Made by a program: the position numbers and the translations under genes
Notes under the pieces: generated by a model
What the model saw: the letters and a program-made list of their open reading frames with translations, nothing else
What the model was told of the DNA's origin: nothing
Database searches by the model: none
NCBI GenBank assembly: GCA_948567375.1
Contig: OX419755.1
Location: forward strand, 25,560,517-25,624,516
From: Lunularia cruciata
Lineage: Eukaryota > Streptophyta > Marchantiopsida > Lunulariales > Lunulariaceae
DNA length: 64,000 nucleotides
Direction: 5' to 3'
Part shown: piece after piece, positions 1-11,099 of the stretch
Layout of the letters: each line of letters starts with the position of its first letter
Position numbering within the stretch: the stretch's first letter is position 1

Positions 1-1934
1 GTCTCCAAAAGTGCTTTTACTCCACTACACTCATGTCCTTTTGGAAGTCCTTTTACCCCACAAACGTTACACAACTCCTTGGTCTTAGATCTTCTCCCTC
101 CCAATCTTGGTGAAGAAGGTCCAACATTCAAACCCAAGTCAAGTTTCCTTTCTCATAATCTCTTGCTCTCAAAAGTCAATAGATCTGAACTTGCCTTATG
201 TCCCTTCTATCCACATAAAAAGCACTTAGATACATTATTTCCTCCAAGTGATGTAGGTTTTTGGATCATCTCAACACTCTCTTCAAATTCTATTCTAAAC
301 TCTCTTCTCCTCAAATACACCCCTACAATCACGTCAAACCCTTGGGGAACCTTGCATAGCCTCAATTTCCACTCTTGGTGACCCTCCATATTCCCATGAG
401 TCTAAACACTCAAACATGCTTTTTGTTGCTCTCACACACCTCATGCATGAAATCTAAATGTTGCAAAATTGACCCTTCTTCACAATGTTAGTAAAATCTC
501 ACAACTGGTATGTCACAGTCCTTTGAACGTTTTCACACTTGATCACAACTCCAGGGCCTCACTCCTTTCAAAATTTTAGATCTTTTCATCAAGCCATTTG
601 GCCTAAGCACCTTTCTATTCAGCACACATATTTCAGATTTGGTCTAAAACCATGCCCCTCATTTTTAAAACTTATAACTCTCTGCTCAAAAATTATCTAT
701 TTCTAATTTTTGTGTCAATAGGTAGGATATAATGCACTAAATTTTCTTGAAAACTTTCAGCACAATCCACTAAAAATTGAAGAAACGGTAGACTTTATAC
801 AATTTTCCAAAGAGCATGCAGTTGCGGGAATAGTTTATCCTATCAACTTTCAAAAATTCTAGCCCAATGTGCATATCAGCTCTCACAATATTTTAAGTGT
901 GATAAATTGAAGGATAATCCAAGATATCATGTGTAGAAATTTCAAGTCCAGATCCCAAACTTGAGATTTTGCCCAAAATTACCTTAATCTCCAAAATTTG
1001 CAATCCACCTCACACAATTTGTCCAAATCCTCTCAAGTGTACAAGATGTACTGAATCACCTCAAAGTGATAATGAACTACAGGGTATACAAATAGGTCCA
1101 AATTCTCTGACATAAGTTCAACCCTCTCCTCCCCTAAAGTTCTCTCCAAGTGAGCTCTCATAACCTCCTTCTGTCTAATATAGAATTGTATACGGAACAT
1201 CATCTTGCCTTCTAGAGAGGTCCTGAAAATAGAACCAAAAATGTGAGTGGGCATGTCTCTCACTCAAGATGAACCTCTAATGGCTATTATGGTAGTGCAC
1301 CATGGACTAAGAAGACAAGGAACCCCAACTCCATCATATTTCTCTAAGGCTACCACTCCAAGATTCAAGACATTACTCACTAGAGAACTCAATGAGAGAG
1401 AGATAGTTGCAAATGAAAGGATGATGAATACTTCCTCATCCCTTGTTTATATACTTATGAAATAGTTATACACCAAAGTTACTAATTACTAGAGTAACTC
1501 AAGTTACTAAGCTAAAAGTCAAGTAAATTCAAAAAGTATAAAGGAATATCCATCCACATAGGCATATTCCACTAAGAATATGATCTTATCTTGACCCAAC
1601 TACTAAGTCAAGGATTCCTTTACATGGGCTATCCTTGGACTATAGAAGAAATCCAAAACAAAAAGGCTTGCGGGCCCTAGAGTTCTCAACTCTTTCCTCA
1701 AAGCCAAACACCTAGGAATAATACCAAGTCAAGACACTAGAACCCAAAATAGTGGTGCTCATCTTTTCCACTTCCTCTAAAGTAATGTCCTCTCTATCTT
1801 AGCTATGACTAACTTTAGCTAATCATGACTAATGTAGAACCATCCTTTATCTTTATATAAATAATATCTCTCAAGAACTTGTAATACCAAGCTAAATATC
1901 ACAATACCACACACATGCACAAACGGGTAGTACA
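1..1934 (-). mobile_element. Ty3/Gypsy element B1, 5' LTR and leader (partial)
   Basis: Minus-strand family B retroelement cut by the window edge. Its 5' LTR is 1242-1934 and its leader and early internal region run from 1241 down to 1. The internal part matches, in inverted orientation, 4457-5025 and 7915-8046 of element B2 and the segment of B2 just after 14688 (for example the shared 'accaagattgggagg' stretch near 90-110 and at 14698). That match identifies the first 1.2 kb, which otherwise shows no coding homology. The sequence to the right of the 5' LTR is family A pol, so B1 inserted into A-a. Broken fossil; the number of breaks cannot be judged from this piece. Confidence 0.75.
1242..1934 (-). 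repeat. 5' LTR of B1
   Basis: About 693 bp, TGTG... at 1242 and ...TACA at 1934 on the plus strand, so in its own sense it starts TGTA(C/A)AC and ends CTCACA. It aligns along its length with the solo LTR at 54797-55477 (same strand) and with the B2 LTR at 20038-20720 (opposite strand). Shared landmarks are 'cttgcgggcc', the 'gactaactttagctaatcatg' region and the terminal 'acacacatgca' stretch. The bases on either side do not form a target duplication, as expected for one LTR of a longer element whose other end is off the window. Confidence 0.85.
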
Positions 1935-1982
1935 GTGCATGACACTATTGCTTCCTAGGGCCTAATGTAGCAGCCAATCAGT

Positions 1983-2790
1983 ATGTCATCCACTCTTGCG
2001 ACACTTACAAAGGATACTTGGAAGCCAGATCTTGGACCCAAGCTTATTGGAGAAGAAAGACGGAGGGTTTGGAGGTTCTTGAAGAGCTACGCAAGTTGGT
2101 TTGCCTTTAGTATGAAGGATTTAGGTGCTCTAAAAGGACCTGGTATACGGATTGAGCTGACTAGCAATACACCAATTTTCTTACATCCTTATTGCTATAG
2201 TGACATGGAGAAGACATTGATTCAGAGTTGGAGTAGAGACCCTTTTGAGGTTGGTTTGGTGGAGATCTCACATGGGTAGTATGCATCAGCTACAATGATG
2301 CCAGCCAAGAAGGATATGCATGGCAACTACACAAATAGGCAAATATGTGGAGATTACCGTCCTTTCACCCAATAAAGTAGGGCTGATGCAAGTGCCATGC
2401 CTACACTGAAGGAGATTTTTGATACAATTGGGCATGTAAAGGTCTTCAGTACTTTGGATCTTAGAGCGGGATATCATTAGTTGCCTATTAGGTACGAGGA
2501 TAAGTCCAAGACAACATTTTGGGCTATTGATCCTCACGGCAAGGATGTGTTATATTAGTGGAGGTTGTTATCATTTGGGTTGAAGAATGCTCCTTTTGAG
2601 TTCATGAAGGTCATGGATAGGATCGTAGTTGGATTGGATTTTGCTTGGTGCTATATTGATGACATTTTGGTCTATAGCATTATTATAGGGGAGCATGAGA
2701 GTCAGTTGTTAGAGGTGTTTGAGAGGTTGAGATCTCATGGACTCAAATTACATCTTGGGAAGTGTAGGTTCTTCCATGGATTGAGTTGGT
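1983..2790 (+). pseudogene. A-a reverse transcriptase remnant
   Basis: RNA-dependent DNA polymerase domain of a family A Pol polyprotein, which copies element RNA into cDNA in the particle. Visible blocks in order: a pre-RT segment with 'DLGPKLIGEERRRVW', the 'VMPAKKD'-like and 'CGDYRP' blocks, 'VFSTLDL' near 2445, and the catalytic 'CYIDDILVYS' (YxDD type) near 2650-2680. The protein aligns closely with A-c RT at 60080-60830. It lies directly before an integrase piece. Fossil with several breaks; no function expected. Confidence 0.85.
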
Positions 2791-2819
2791 GGCACTTCCT
2801 ATTAAGTCTAGTGAAGGGA

Positions 2820-3640
2820 CAATTTACTTGTTCTTGGATCGAGTTCTTAGTCATTTTGGTGCACTAGCTGAGGTTTTAATTGATCAAGGTACAGAGTTCT
2901 TGGGGGATTTTTAGGTCTTGTGTGACAAGGCTTTGATTGATCATTGTATTACATCTTGAGATCACCCTAAGGTAGATGGCTTAGCAGAGAGAGTGGTTCA
3001 GATGGTGAAGAGAGGATTGCAAAATTATGGTTTGCAAAGAAGCCACTTGGGATATAAGGATCTCCAATTACCTTGGTTGGCCATCATGGGCTATTGGCTG
3101 GCAAGCCTCCTTAGCATCCTTCTCTCCTTACTTCCTATTCTATGGACAAGATCCAGATTTACTTGCAACCATTTGTCAAGATGCTACTGTAGTTTTGGAC
3201 TTGGATGACCGATATGTATGGATGAGTGCATGTTCTCAACGGGTAGAGATCTTTTGGAGAGTGATGCCGATGGCCTTTGAGAACTTGGCAATTGCTCAAC
3301 ATAGAGATAATTTATGCTATGCTACTATTTGAGGAGGAGGTTATAGACCCTTGATCCATAGATTTTATCCAGAAGACTATGCATATCTACAACAAACAAC
3401 ACCAATGACACTTGATGTTTTGACAGGCCGCACTATCTTGAGGGTGTGTGAGGTTTTGCCATCTAGAGTTCTTGTGTTAGAAAGATGTGATGGTGTTGTT
3501 TGGAAGGATCATGTGCGCAATTGTGCACCACCTCCCAAACATTGATGGTACTATGGACCCAAGCTTGGCACTTGTACTTGTACCTAGGCTTGAGGTTTAT
3601 ATAGGTGCCTCAAGGATAGTAGGAGGTACATGTACTTGAC
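2820..3640 (+). pseudogene. A-a integrase C-terminal half and post-integrase segment
   Basis: DDE integrase remnant, the enzyme that inserts cDNA into the genome. Recognisable blocks are 'FGALAEVLIDQGTEFLG' (catalytic Asp region), 'DGLAERVVQMVKRGL' (catalytic Glu region), the 'SLASFSPYFLFYGQDP' segment and 'ENLAIAQHRDNLCYA'. A segment about 60 residues long follows with 'TILRVCEVLPS' and 'HVRNCAP', matching A-b at 36690-36800. In A-b the same segment leads into a PHD finger, which I do not recognise here. Fossil, broken. Confidence 0.8.
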
Positions 3641-3807
3641 CTATAGCTAGTTCATTCTTTATATGGTATAGATTGCAGACATGCGTCTAACAATGGGTCT
3701 CCATAGCACTTGGCCTTTTGATCTTTGTCCATCATAGGGTATATCATATATTTGGAGTAGATGGCTATCTGGAGTAAGAGGGACCTAACTACCAACTAGG
3801 GGGCAAT

Positions 3808-4456
3808 TGTGGCACTTTAGAGTCTATGTATGACTTATGTGTGAGTTGTGCTTCTATAGTGTATGATGTTGACAATGATGTATGTGGTGTAAAAATGTAT
3901 ATACGCCCAACAATTGTCATGCCATTAATAGTGTTGCATCTAGATTTCTTGGACAATGGAGTTGCAATGATAGTAGTAGAGGTATTTCAGTAGTTTCTCA
4001 TAGGCTACTTTCCGATGGTCAGATTTCATGTTTAGGGTACTGACTTCACAATGGAGCCCGCCATTTGCACCGTCAAGTGTGCTGTCAATGGAACCATTAG
4101 GGTTTTAGACCTAGCTCTTGTCCAGGGGTATACTTTCAAAGTGCAGCTCCAGAGAGCTCACTTCTTTGATGTTGAGCCTTTGAGTTCTTGGCTATGGTGG
4201 ACAAAGGCCGGCGAGCATCACCTGGATTCTCTTAGCTAGAATGGGTGTGGCTTGACTATAATTAGTGCCCAATTGTTGGCAGTTTATAGAGTGATAGATC
4301 AAGTACTAATCTGAGTTGAGTTGATTCAAGAGTGGTAAACAATCTGATTATTTGGGCACTTTAGAGTCTATGTATGACTTATTTGTGAGTTGTGTCTCTA
4401 TAGTGTATGATATTGACAGCAATGTGTGTGGTGTAGCAATGTATGTACGCATGACA
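3808..4456 (+). repeat. A-a 3' terminal array B1-A2-B2 (split direct repeats)
   Basis: Three blocks: B1 at 3808-3912 (105 bp, starting TGTGGCACTTTAG), a 2-bp spacer, A2 at 3915-4351 (starting TGTCATGCCATT, ending CTGATTA) and B2 at 4352-4456 (105 bp, a second copy of B1 ending GCATGACA). A polypurine-like run 'actagggggcaat' lies just before B1. A2 is the block found alone at the 5' ends of A-b and A-c. The same geometry recurs at 37183-37845. So the 3' end is B-A-B and the 5' end is A only, which is not a standard LTR pair. Confidence 0.8.
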
Positions 4457-5025
4457 ACTGTCCTTGAAAATTGCATGCTCTCTACAATTTTGTACAAATT
4501 TTACCATTTATTAAATTAAGATTAGATTTCTCTAAAACTTTCATAGAAAAGTAAGTGGAAGATAGGTACCTTTGGTCTAAAAATCATAGAGAGATCACAT
4601 CTTGAGAGACAATTATAAATATTTGAAGTGAGTGTGTGGTTTTAGACCAAATCTCAAAGGATGTGTACTCAAGAGAGAGGTGCCTAGTTCAAATAGCTCA
4701 ATGAAAAAAATGAAATTTTGCAAGGAAAGACACTATAGAGTGCTTATTAGGTATAAAAGATTTTAGAGGAAAATTTTTACCATTTGGGAGTATTGATTGA
4801 CATTGTAAAGAAGAGTTATTTATAGAGAGTTGAGTTCTCATGAATGAGGAATGTAGTACTGACCAAAAATATGTTTGAGTGTTTAGACTCATCTTAAGGG
4901 CATGGAGAACCACTAGGAGTGGAATTTGATTGTTATGTAAGGTGATAATAATGGCTGATTTGTTGAAAGTAGAGCTTAAGAAGAATTGAAGAGAGTTTTG
5001 AGAGGATCCAAAAACATTTGCCATT

Positions 5026-7909
5026 TGTGGTACCTACATTTTTGTTTTTTTAGTTTCTGTGCAATTTTGAAGAAAAAGTGTATAGATGAAGTTGTATTGA
5101 ACCCAAACCGCATTGGGAGGAGAAGAATCGTGACTTTGGGTTGAGACCCAAAGTAAGTTTCTGAGTCCAAAGTGAAGTACTCGGGTCATAACCGGCCTAG
5201 AGAGACCTAAGGTAAGGGGACTTTGTCATGGGGTGATCAACCCAATGCAAAGACGGCATAACAACTTCCCTTGAGAGGGATAAATCAAGAACATATAGGC
5301 AAAGAAACGGCAGACAAGGCATGGATCACTAAACCTGTATAACGCCAAGAGGAAGTCATGCAAAAAGAGTCAATGCAAGCGACTGAGGAATGGCTGATCA
5401 ACAAGGAACTATAAAATTAGGACTTTGTCGAGGAGATTTTGAAAAGTCCCACATGTATCCTCTGCCACTAAGTAGTCGACCCAAAGGAGTGCATATAGAG
5501 AAGTCGGTTGAGTGTTTGATGTTTAGCAAGGCTGAAGGAGTTAGGGTCTCAAGACCAGGGGATGGTATAATTATTTTTCAATAACCACGCACTTGAGATC
5601 ACACAATGCCAAAGAAGGGTGAGAAGACGAGTTCTTTGCTTGGAGTAAGAAATCCAATGACTCAAAGATTAGATATGATAACTCAGATTCAAATCCTAAG
5701 TAGACTTTGATCACTTTTCGAGCATGGAACTAGAATTAAGGCTTTCCAATGTTCATGGCCTAAGTAGCCTTGAGTGATTGTGAAGAGGTACCTAAGGATG
5801 AAGGAAAGAGAGGCAATCCCGCTCAATGGATGTAGCCAAATTGGAGATTGGTTTTGGGAAGAGAGGTTGGTGAGGAAGATGGGGCTACATTTCTTGGGAA
5901 AGGAGAGTTTGCGGAGGAGATAGATGAGATCCAAAATTCCTTTATAGCACCATGTACAAAGAACAAGTATAAGGTGGATACATATCAAGATCCAGTTAGG
6001 TGAAGCATCATTGGAGCAATGATGGCACTTTTCAAGCCTAATTGCATGACTTATGTGATGAAGCATTAGGTGGTCTTCTTCCACCAGATGTTTGTAGGTG
6101 CGCCAATAAACTAGGTGAAGTGTTCTCAACAAAGAACGTGGTAGATGGTGTGGTGTTGGAGAAAGCAAGATATATCTCACTATTTGGTGCCATTTTCTGC
6201 ACATTTCTACTTTGGATTGAACTTGATGAAGGAGTCTGAGCAAAGAAAGATGGTGTCACACTTCCATCTGAACTTACAAAAGATTGCAAATGGCAAGGGT
6301 GTCAAAAGTCAATTGGTCCAATATGTGCAAGAGGAGGAGGCAATGAAGGCCAAATTTGAGGATGAGCTAACAATGTATCAGAATGAACTGGAAGTAGAGA
6401 GAAGTAAGGAGAAGGTAGGTGTGAGTGTGGAGTTGGATGCATTAGGAGCAGTCATGATGGACTTGAAACTGACATTGAGTACTGAAGCTGAGGTTAAGTT
6501 AGAAGAGGCAAGATTGCATGAAAGAAGTTGTTGGTGCAAGAGACAAGAAAAAGGGAAGCAAAGGAGGTGGACTTGAACAATCTCTTGATTTGTTTGAGAG
6601 ATCATGTAGAAAGGAAAATGTTAGAGGTAGGAGACAATGTATATCTTAGATCAGATTTGTTTAGGTCAAACTTAGATAGACTTTATAATAGTACATTTGA
6701 CAAATCCAAAGTAGTGATGAGCACTATGCAGGCATACGGCAATATTTGCAAGTGGTAGTGACCATTCTAAAGAATAGGAAGCAACATCATCCGGCAAAGA
6801 GTGTGTCGCCAGTCAAGCCAAAGAAGGTGTAGAAGGTAAACTTGAGACAAGAGCTCATAGTACTTGATGAGTTGTCAAGAGCATAAGAGTCAGAAGGTGA
6901 AGCCGAGTACAAAGAGAAAGACTTGGAAGAAAAAGAAGAAGAAGAAGAAGAACCAAATTTAATGCTGCACTACCCACTAGTGCAATTGTAATTCCGAGTG
7001 AAGAAGTAGTAGAAATAGAAAGGGAATTAGTTGAATTAGATAGATCCAAAGAAGGAGAAATACTTGGAGGGTCATTGGGTTTAGAAGCCAAAGTTGAGGT
7101 AGACATTGGGTCAGATCAGGATAATTTTTAGATAGGAAGAAGCAAATATGAAGAGGTGTATTGTCATTTCAGATCTGTAGGTTAGTAAAATTGTTAGGAA
7201 TCAATTTAGGAAGTTAGATAACTGTCAAGTGATCTGTCTATTAAAATAGCCCTTTGCAAGAAAATGTTGTTCAATATCTATTTTCTTGAGAATAAATAAA
7301 GCATAGTGTTGTGAAGCATTGCTTGTCACTTGAGCTTTATTCCAACTATCAATCTTGTGTGGTGCATGGGGAGTGTTGAGAGAAATTCAAAGTGCAAGTC
7401 AGTGTGTCTATTGGATGTTGAATTTCACAGCCTTGATTTTCATTTTATGTGTTTGATCTTGAGTGAAGTACAATCAGAGCAATGGCTTGACAGATCTGAG
7501 AGGAATTGTGGTGGTAGTATTTTGCATTTGTCAGTACAGTGTTGAGTTGATGTGAAGCAATTTTGATCAAGGAAGTTGTGCCTTCAGTAGAGGGATGGAA
7601 CACAATTTTGAGGTGAAGTTGTCTTATAGCAAAGTAGCCATTTTTGGGATGGATTGAATCATCACAATCAAGATTATTTAGAAAGATTTGATTTATTTGT
7701 GATTAGGGAGTGTTACTTTGTGACAAGACTAGAAGTTAGTGCTTGTTACTCTCTTTTGGGTGCAGTTTTTGCTTGAGAGATTAAAGAAGAACTCAAGAAG
7801 AACTCATTTGGTAACTTTGCTTTGTATTGAACATTTTTGACTCCTATCTCTACGAGAACAAATTTACTTACCCAATAACCGCAAAAGGGATATTTGTTGG
7901 GTTGTGATA
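5026..7909 (+). mobile_element. D1, ORF-bearing pol-less unit
   Basis: Family D unit of 2884 bp. It starts TGTGGTACCTACATTT and ends GGGTTGTGATA (family consensus TTGTGACA). Target duplication ccatt (5021-5025) / tcatt (7910-7914), one mismatch. When the unit is removed, the flanks rejoin the family B leader seen at 190-280 on the minus strand. It holds about 360 bp of 5' noncoding sequence, one ORF region and about 780 bp of 3' noncoding sequence with AATAAA-type signals near 7290. No RT, integrase or transposase is seen, and its first and last 150 bp are not copies of each other. Confidence 0.85.
5390..7129 (+). pseudogene. D1 ORF, globular plus coiled-coil protein
   Basis: Fossil copy of the family D protein, function unknown. 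The start ATG at 5390 ('MADQQGTIKLG') has the same position and N-terminal text as D5 ('VECLMFSK.EGVR.SRP'). A globular block follows near 5690-6290 ('IGAMMALFKPNCMTYVM', 'HFYFGLNL', 'HFHLNL'), then a long Glu/Lys-rich helical region to about 6760, an acidic run near 6900-6955, and the family tail 'LGLEAKVEVDIGSD' ending about 7129. It is the only ORF region of D1. I cannot match it to Gag or to a transposase. Broken in several places. Confidence 0.7.
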
Positions 7910-8051
7910 TCATTTGGAGGAAAGAGTGATTCTAAGTGCTTTTTATGTATAGAGGAGTGACATAAGACAAGTGCATGTCCATTGATATTTGAGAGTAGGA
8001 GATTGAAGGAAAGGAAAGTTTTACTTGACTTGGGATTTTATGTTGGAACTT

Positions 8052-8827
8052 TGTAATACCAAGAGCTAGCCATATGATCTAGATGTGAAATTTGGTTTGG
8101 TAACATCTAGAATGATGTTATACATGATGGTCAAAATAGATAAGATAGAATTATGACCAAAAGAGTACTTCTACTAATAGGGCAGAAACCGAAATAGACT
8201 TGAGAACTTTAGAACCAATAGCTAGACATATGATTTAAAGGTGAGAATTGGTTTGGTAACATCTGGAAGGATGTTACACATGATGGAATAAACAGATCAG
8301 AAAGAGGAATCACCAAAAGGGGACTTCTACTAATAGATTAGGAACCAAAATATGCCTGAAATCTTTGAAGGCAATTTCAGAGGCCTAAACGGATGAATTA
8401 GGCCTAAAAAATGTGCACTCCCCCCCCCCTTCTTAATGGAAGAAAGGCTGGCCTTCCCTCCCCCCTCCCCAATGGAGGAAAGGCTGGCCTTCCCTCCTCC
8501 CTGCTTTTTCTCATCGAGAGCTTTCCAACAGTACCTTATGTTATTCTGAGATTCCTATAGGAAGATTCCCTAAAAGATTCCCTCCAATCAAAGCTTGTTT
8601 GACCAACCAGATAGGACCTAGACCAGACATGTCATCCATGCAAGTAAGTAATCCAAGGGTGGAGCTTGTTGACATGTCACCTATCTGTGTCCCTAATCCT
8701 ATGGTGGAGCTTCCTTGGACGAGATCCTCTTTGTCTATATAATAAAGAGAAGGTGCTCCTTTGGGGCATCGAATGTTTGAGTGTGCAATCTGTGTTTTCT
8801 CTCTTCTCTTGTCCTCGGAGTATTACA
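8052..8827 (+). repeat. 5' LTR of C
   Basis: 776 bp, TGTAATACC...GAGTATTACA. U3 contains two tandem units of about 156 bp (from 8064 and from 8220) with the shared text 'ttggtttggtaacatct'. A poly-C run lies near 8418-8430. A short duplicated segment ('aaaggctggccttccctcc') is present twice here, at about 8440 and 8480, but once in the 3' LTR, which accounts for the length difference. A TATA-like 'tctatataataaag' at 8732-8745 probably marks the promoter. Confidence 0.92.
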
Positions 8828-8828
8828 A

Positions 8829-8841
8829 TGGTATCCGAGCG
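8829..8841 (+). promoter_or_regulatory. Primer binding site of C (tRNA-iMet type)
   Basis: TGGTATCCGAGCG starts 2 bp after the 5' LTR and differs slightly from the common plant initiator-methionine PBS TGGTATCAGAGC. Its position immediately downstream of the LTR supports the LTR boundary. Confidence 0.85.
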
Positions 8842-9430
8842 AGTGGTTTAGTCCAAGAGAGTGAATCATCCCTCTTGGAATAGCACAAACTACTGAAACT
8901 GAGTAATTTGAGGTGGAGAACATAGAGTAATTGCTAGACTTAGGAAGGACTTTAGAGAGCAGATGGGATGGATGCACCGGGAGGACAATTTCCCACACCT
9001 AGCTTTCCATTCTCAAACCCATTCCACATCAAGGTTATGTACATCTAGCATGAGCAGATGAGGGTATCGCTAAATTATCACTTTGGTGTAGAATTCATGG
9101 ACAGAGTGATGAACTCACCAAACTTGGTGATTCTACCTGTGTTGATATATGACAAAGAGTAGGATTTGACAATATACATTCTATTATGATAATATGGATA
9201 TGAATGTCCCAAATCCTCTCCCTTTCAACACTCAAGTAGAAATCCATTATGTAGTGAGACCAAAAGTGATGTTTAGAGATTTTGTTGTTAGGAATTTTGG
9301 TGAGTAGTATTATCAACGAGTAATAGCTTCTGAGGTCCCAATGGTAGTTCTGATAGTTTGTGCGCCTTCCAAAGTGATTATATTGACTCTGTATTGAAGT
9401 AGACATTAGCAATTGAGTGTTGCAGGAACC

Positions 9431-10560
9431 ATGGATCCTCAATTGCAAGAGCTGGTGCAAGGAATGCAAGGGATGTTGAATGAATTTTGAGAGATTAAGA
9501 TGACCATGGAGACATTACAAAGTCAAGTGCAGATCCTCAGGAACGATCAAGCCATGCAAGAAGAAGAGCCGTCTCAAAACCCAGTACTTGCACCTGAAGT
9601 ACTTGGAGAGGCACCCGTGCCTACGAACCTTATCAACGATGAAGCCAAATTGCTATTCCGGATGAAGAAGACCTCCAACATCAAGCCTTACAAAGGGCAG
9701 CGTACAATGGGAGGAGTGGAAAATTGGATCTCAAGAATGAATCGATATTTCCAATTGTTTTTAACAGAGATCATAGAGCATGCTGCAGGCATGTTTGGAT
9801 GTAAGTATTTGACCGATAAAGCCCTCACATGGTATGATGCTTGGGAACAATCCATGTTGGCTGAGAGAAGGGAGGTCACATGGACAGCAATGCAAGAAGG
9901 ACTGCTAAAGAATTTCCAATCGGTGGATTCTATGTAGATGGCTCGAACCCAACTATGGGGATTGAGACAGAAGAATAGCGTACAAGAGTATGTGGAGGCA
10001 TTTCTAGATCTACAAGTCGCAATTACTGACATGAGTCCAATAGAGGCTCTTGACAATTTCAAATGAGGGTTGAAAGAGCGGATTTGCCAAGAAGTCATGG
10101 TGCAAAATCCTCGCATGGTATTTGAAGCCATTGCTTATGTGCAGATAATAGCAAGAGCATTAGGTGGAGGTGAAGGAGTAGTTCCACCTCAACATCATCG
10201 GGTAGAAATGCCACACATGGGTGGACCAGTACTGATGGAATTGGGCAACCTTTGATTTCGGGATCAAGGAGCACGACTGCTTCAAGGGGAGCGGGGACGG
10301 GTAGAAGAACAAAGAGATGGAGTCCCATGAGGAGAAGAGACTTGAGGAGAACAACATTGTTGTTACAATTGTGGCCGTATTGGGCACATATCTACCAACT
10401 ATCGCACTAGTTTCCCTAGAGGTCCTTGGCCTTTGTACATGTGATCTTTGAACAACATGGAGAGGCACATTGAAGAGGAGGAGGTGGAAATCACTTTGAA
10501 AAATGAAGATCACCAATAAATGTACCTCGTGGCCTTACTGGCTCAATAAGGAAGCAAAGA
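9431..10560 (+). pseudogene. C gag
   Basis: Capsid/nucleocapsid polyprotein of the chromovirus. The ATG at 9431 begins 'MDPQLQELVQGMQGML', followed by a short coiled coil ('METLQSQVQILRNDQAMQ') and the Gag core ('PYKGQRTMGGVENWISRM...FQLFLTEI', 'LTWYDAWEQ', 'RREVTWTAMQEGLLKNF'). It then has a Gln/Arg-rich segment and a zinc-knuckle block near 10350-10400 ('CCYNCGRIGHIS'). The start was chosen because it is the first ATG after the leader and gives the usual Gag layout. Fossil, several breaks. Confidence 0.85.
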
Positions 10561-10614
10561 AGCAAGGGAAGGAAGAAGAATAATGCGCAAAGATCCCAAA
10601 AGGCAACCTCACAA

Positions 10615-10950
10615 TTGATTGTCATGAATGGAATCCTAGAAGGTAATCAAGTGAGAATATTAATAGATCCGGAAGCAACAAAGAATTTCTTGTCTTGCTC
10701 TATTGCAATAAGATTGGGAATGGATCTAGAGAGAGATGGGAGTGAAGAAGTAGAGTTACCAAATGGGCAAATAGAGAGGATTGAATCATTACCTAGACGG
10801 GTAACCCTCTCTGTAGGAGAATATCAAGAAGCAATTGAGTGGCAAGTGATACAGTTAGCTCGTTATGATGCAATTTTAGGCATGCTATGGATGGAGCAGA
10901 ACAACCCTATGGTGGATTGGAGGAAGAAAGTAGTGAGAACCTACAAATAG
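10615..10950 (+). pseudogene. C aspartic protease
   Basis: Retropepsin domain that cuts the Gag-Pol precursor. The active-site region reads 'RILIDPEATKNFLS', the place where retroelements usually show DSGAT. It is followed by 'VELPNGQIERI', 'RRVTLSVGEYQEAIEWQV' and the 'YDAILGMLWMEQNNPMVDW' block typical of plant Gypsy proteases. It lies between the zinc knuckle and RT. Fossil. Confidence 0.85.
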
Positions 10951-11099
10951 TCAATCATTGGGGTTAAAGAAAAATCACATAGGCAAAAACTACCTCTATA
11001 TGTCATAGGGACGACAACTGTCTGTAAGACCGACAAATGTTTTATGGGTCTAACAAGAGAAGTCCAGAGTGCACAACTTGATGGACAAATTCCTGAGAA

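Larger units (their letters stand above)
1935..4456 (+). mobile_element. Gypsy element A-a, 3' part (RT, integrase, split 3' repeats)
   Basis: Right-hand part of a family A element. It starts inside pol at the point where B1 inserted; the matching point in A-c is near 60025. It holds an RT piece, an integrase piece, the segment after integrase and the 3' terminal array B1-A2-B2. It ends at 4456 with GCATGACA, and family B leader resumes at 4457, so A-a sits inside B2. Its left end is off the window. Broken, with many breaks. The methyltransferase region lies upstream of this part in the A-c order and so is not expected here. Confidence 0.85.

Noticed and set aside
79-381. A 100-codon open frame near the left edge as a gene
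   Set aside because: The stretch matches family B leader in inverted orientation (B1), and the frame has no homology or conserved counterpart in B2.
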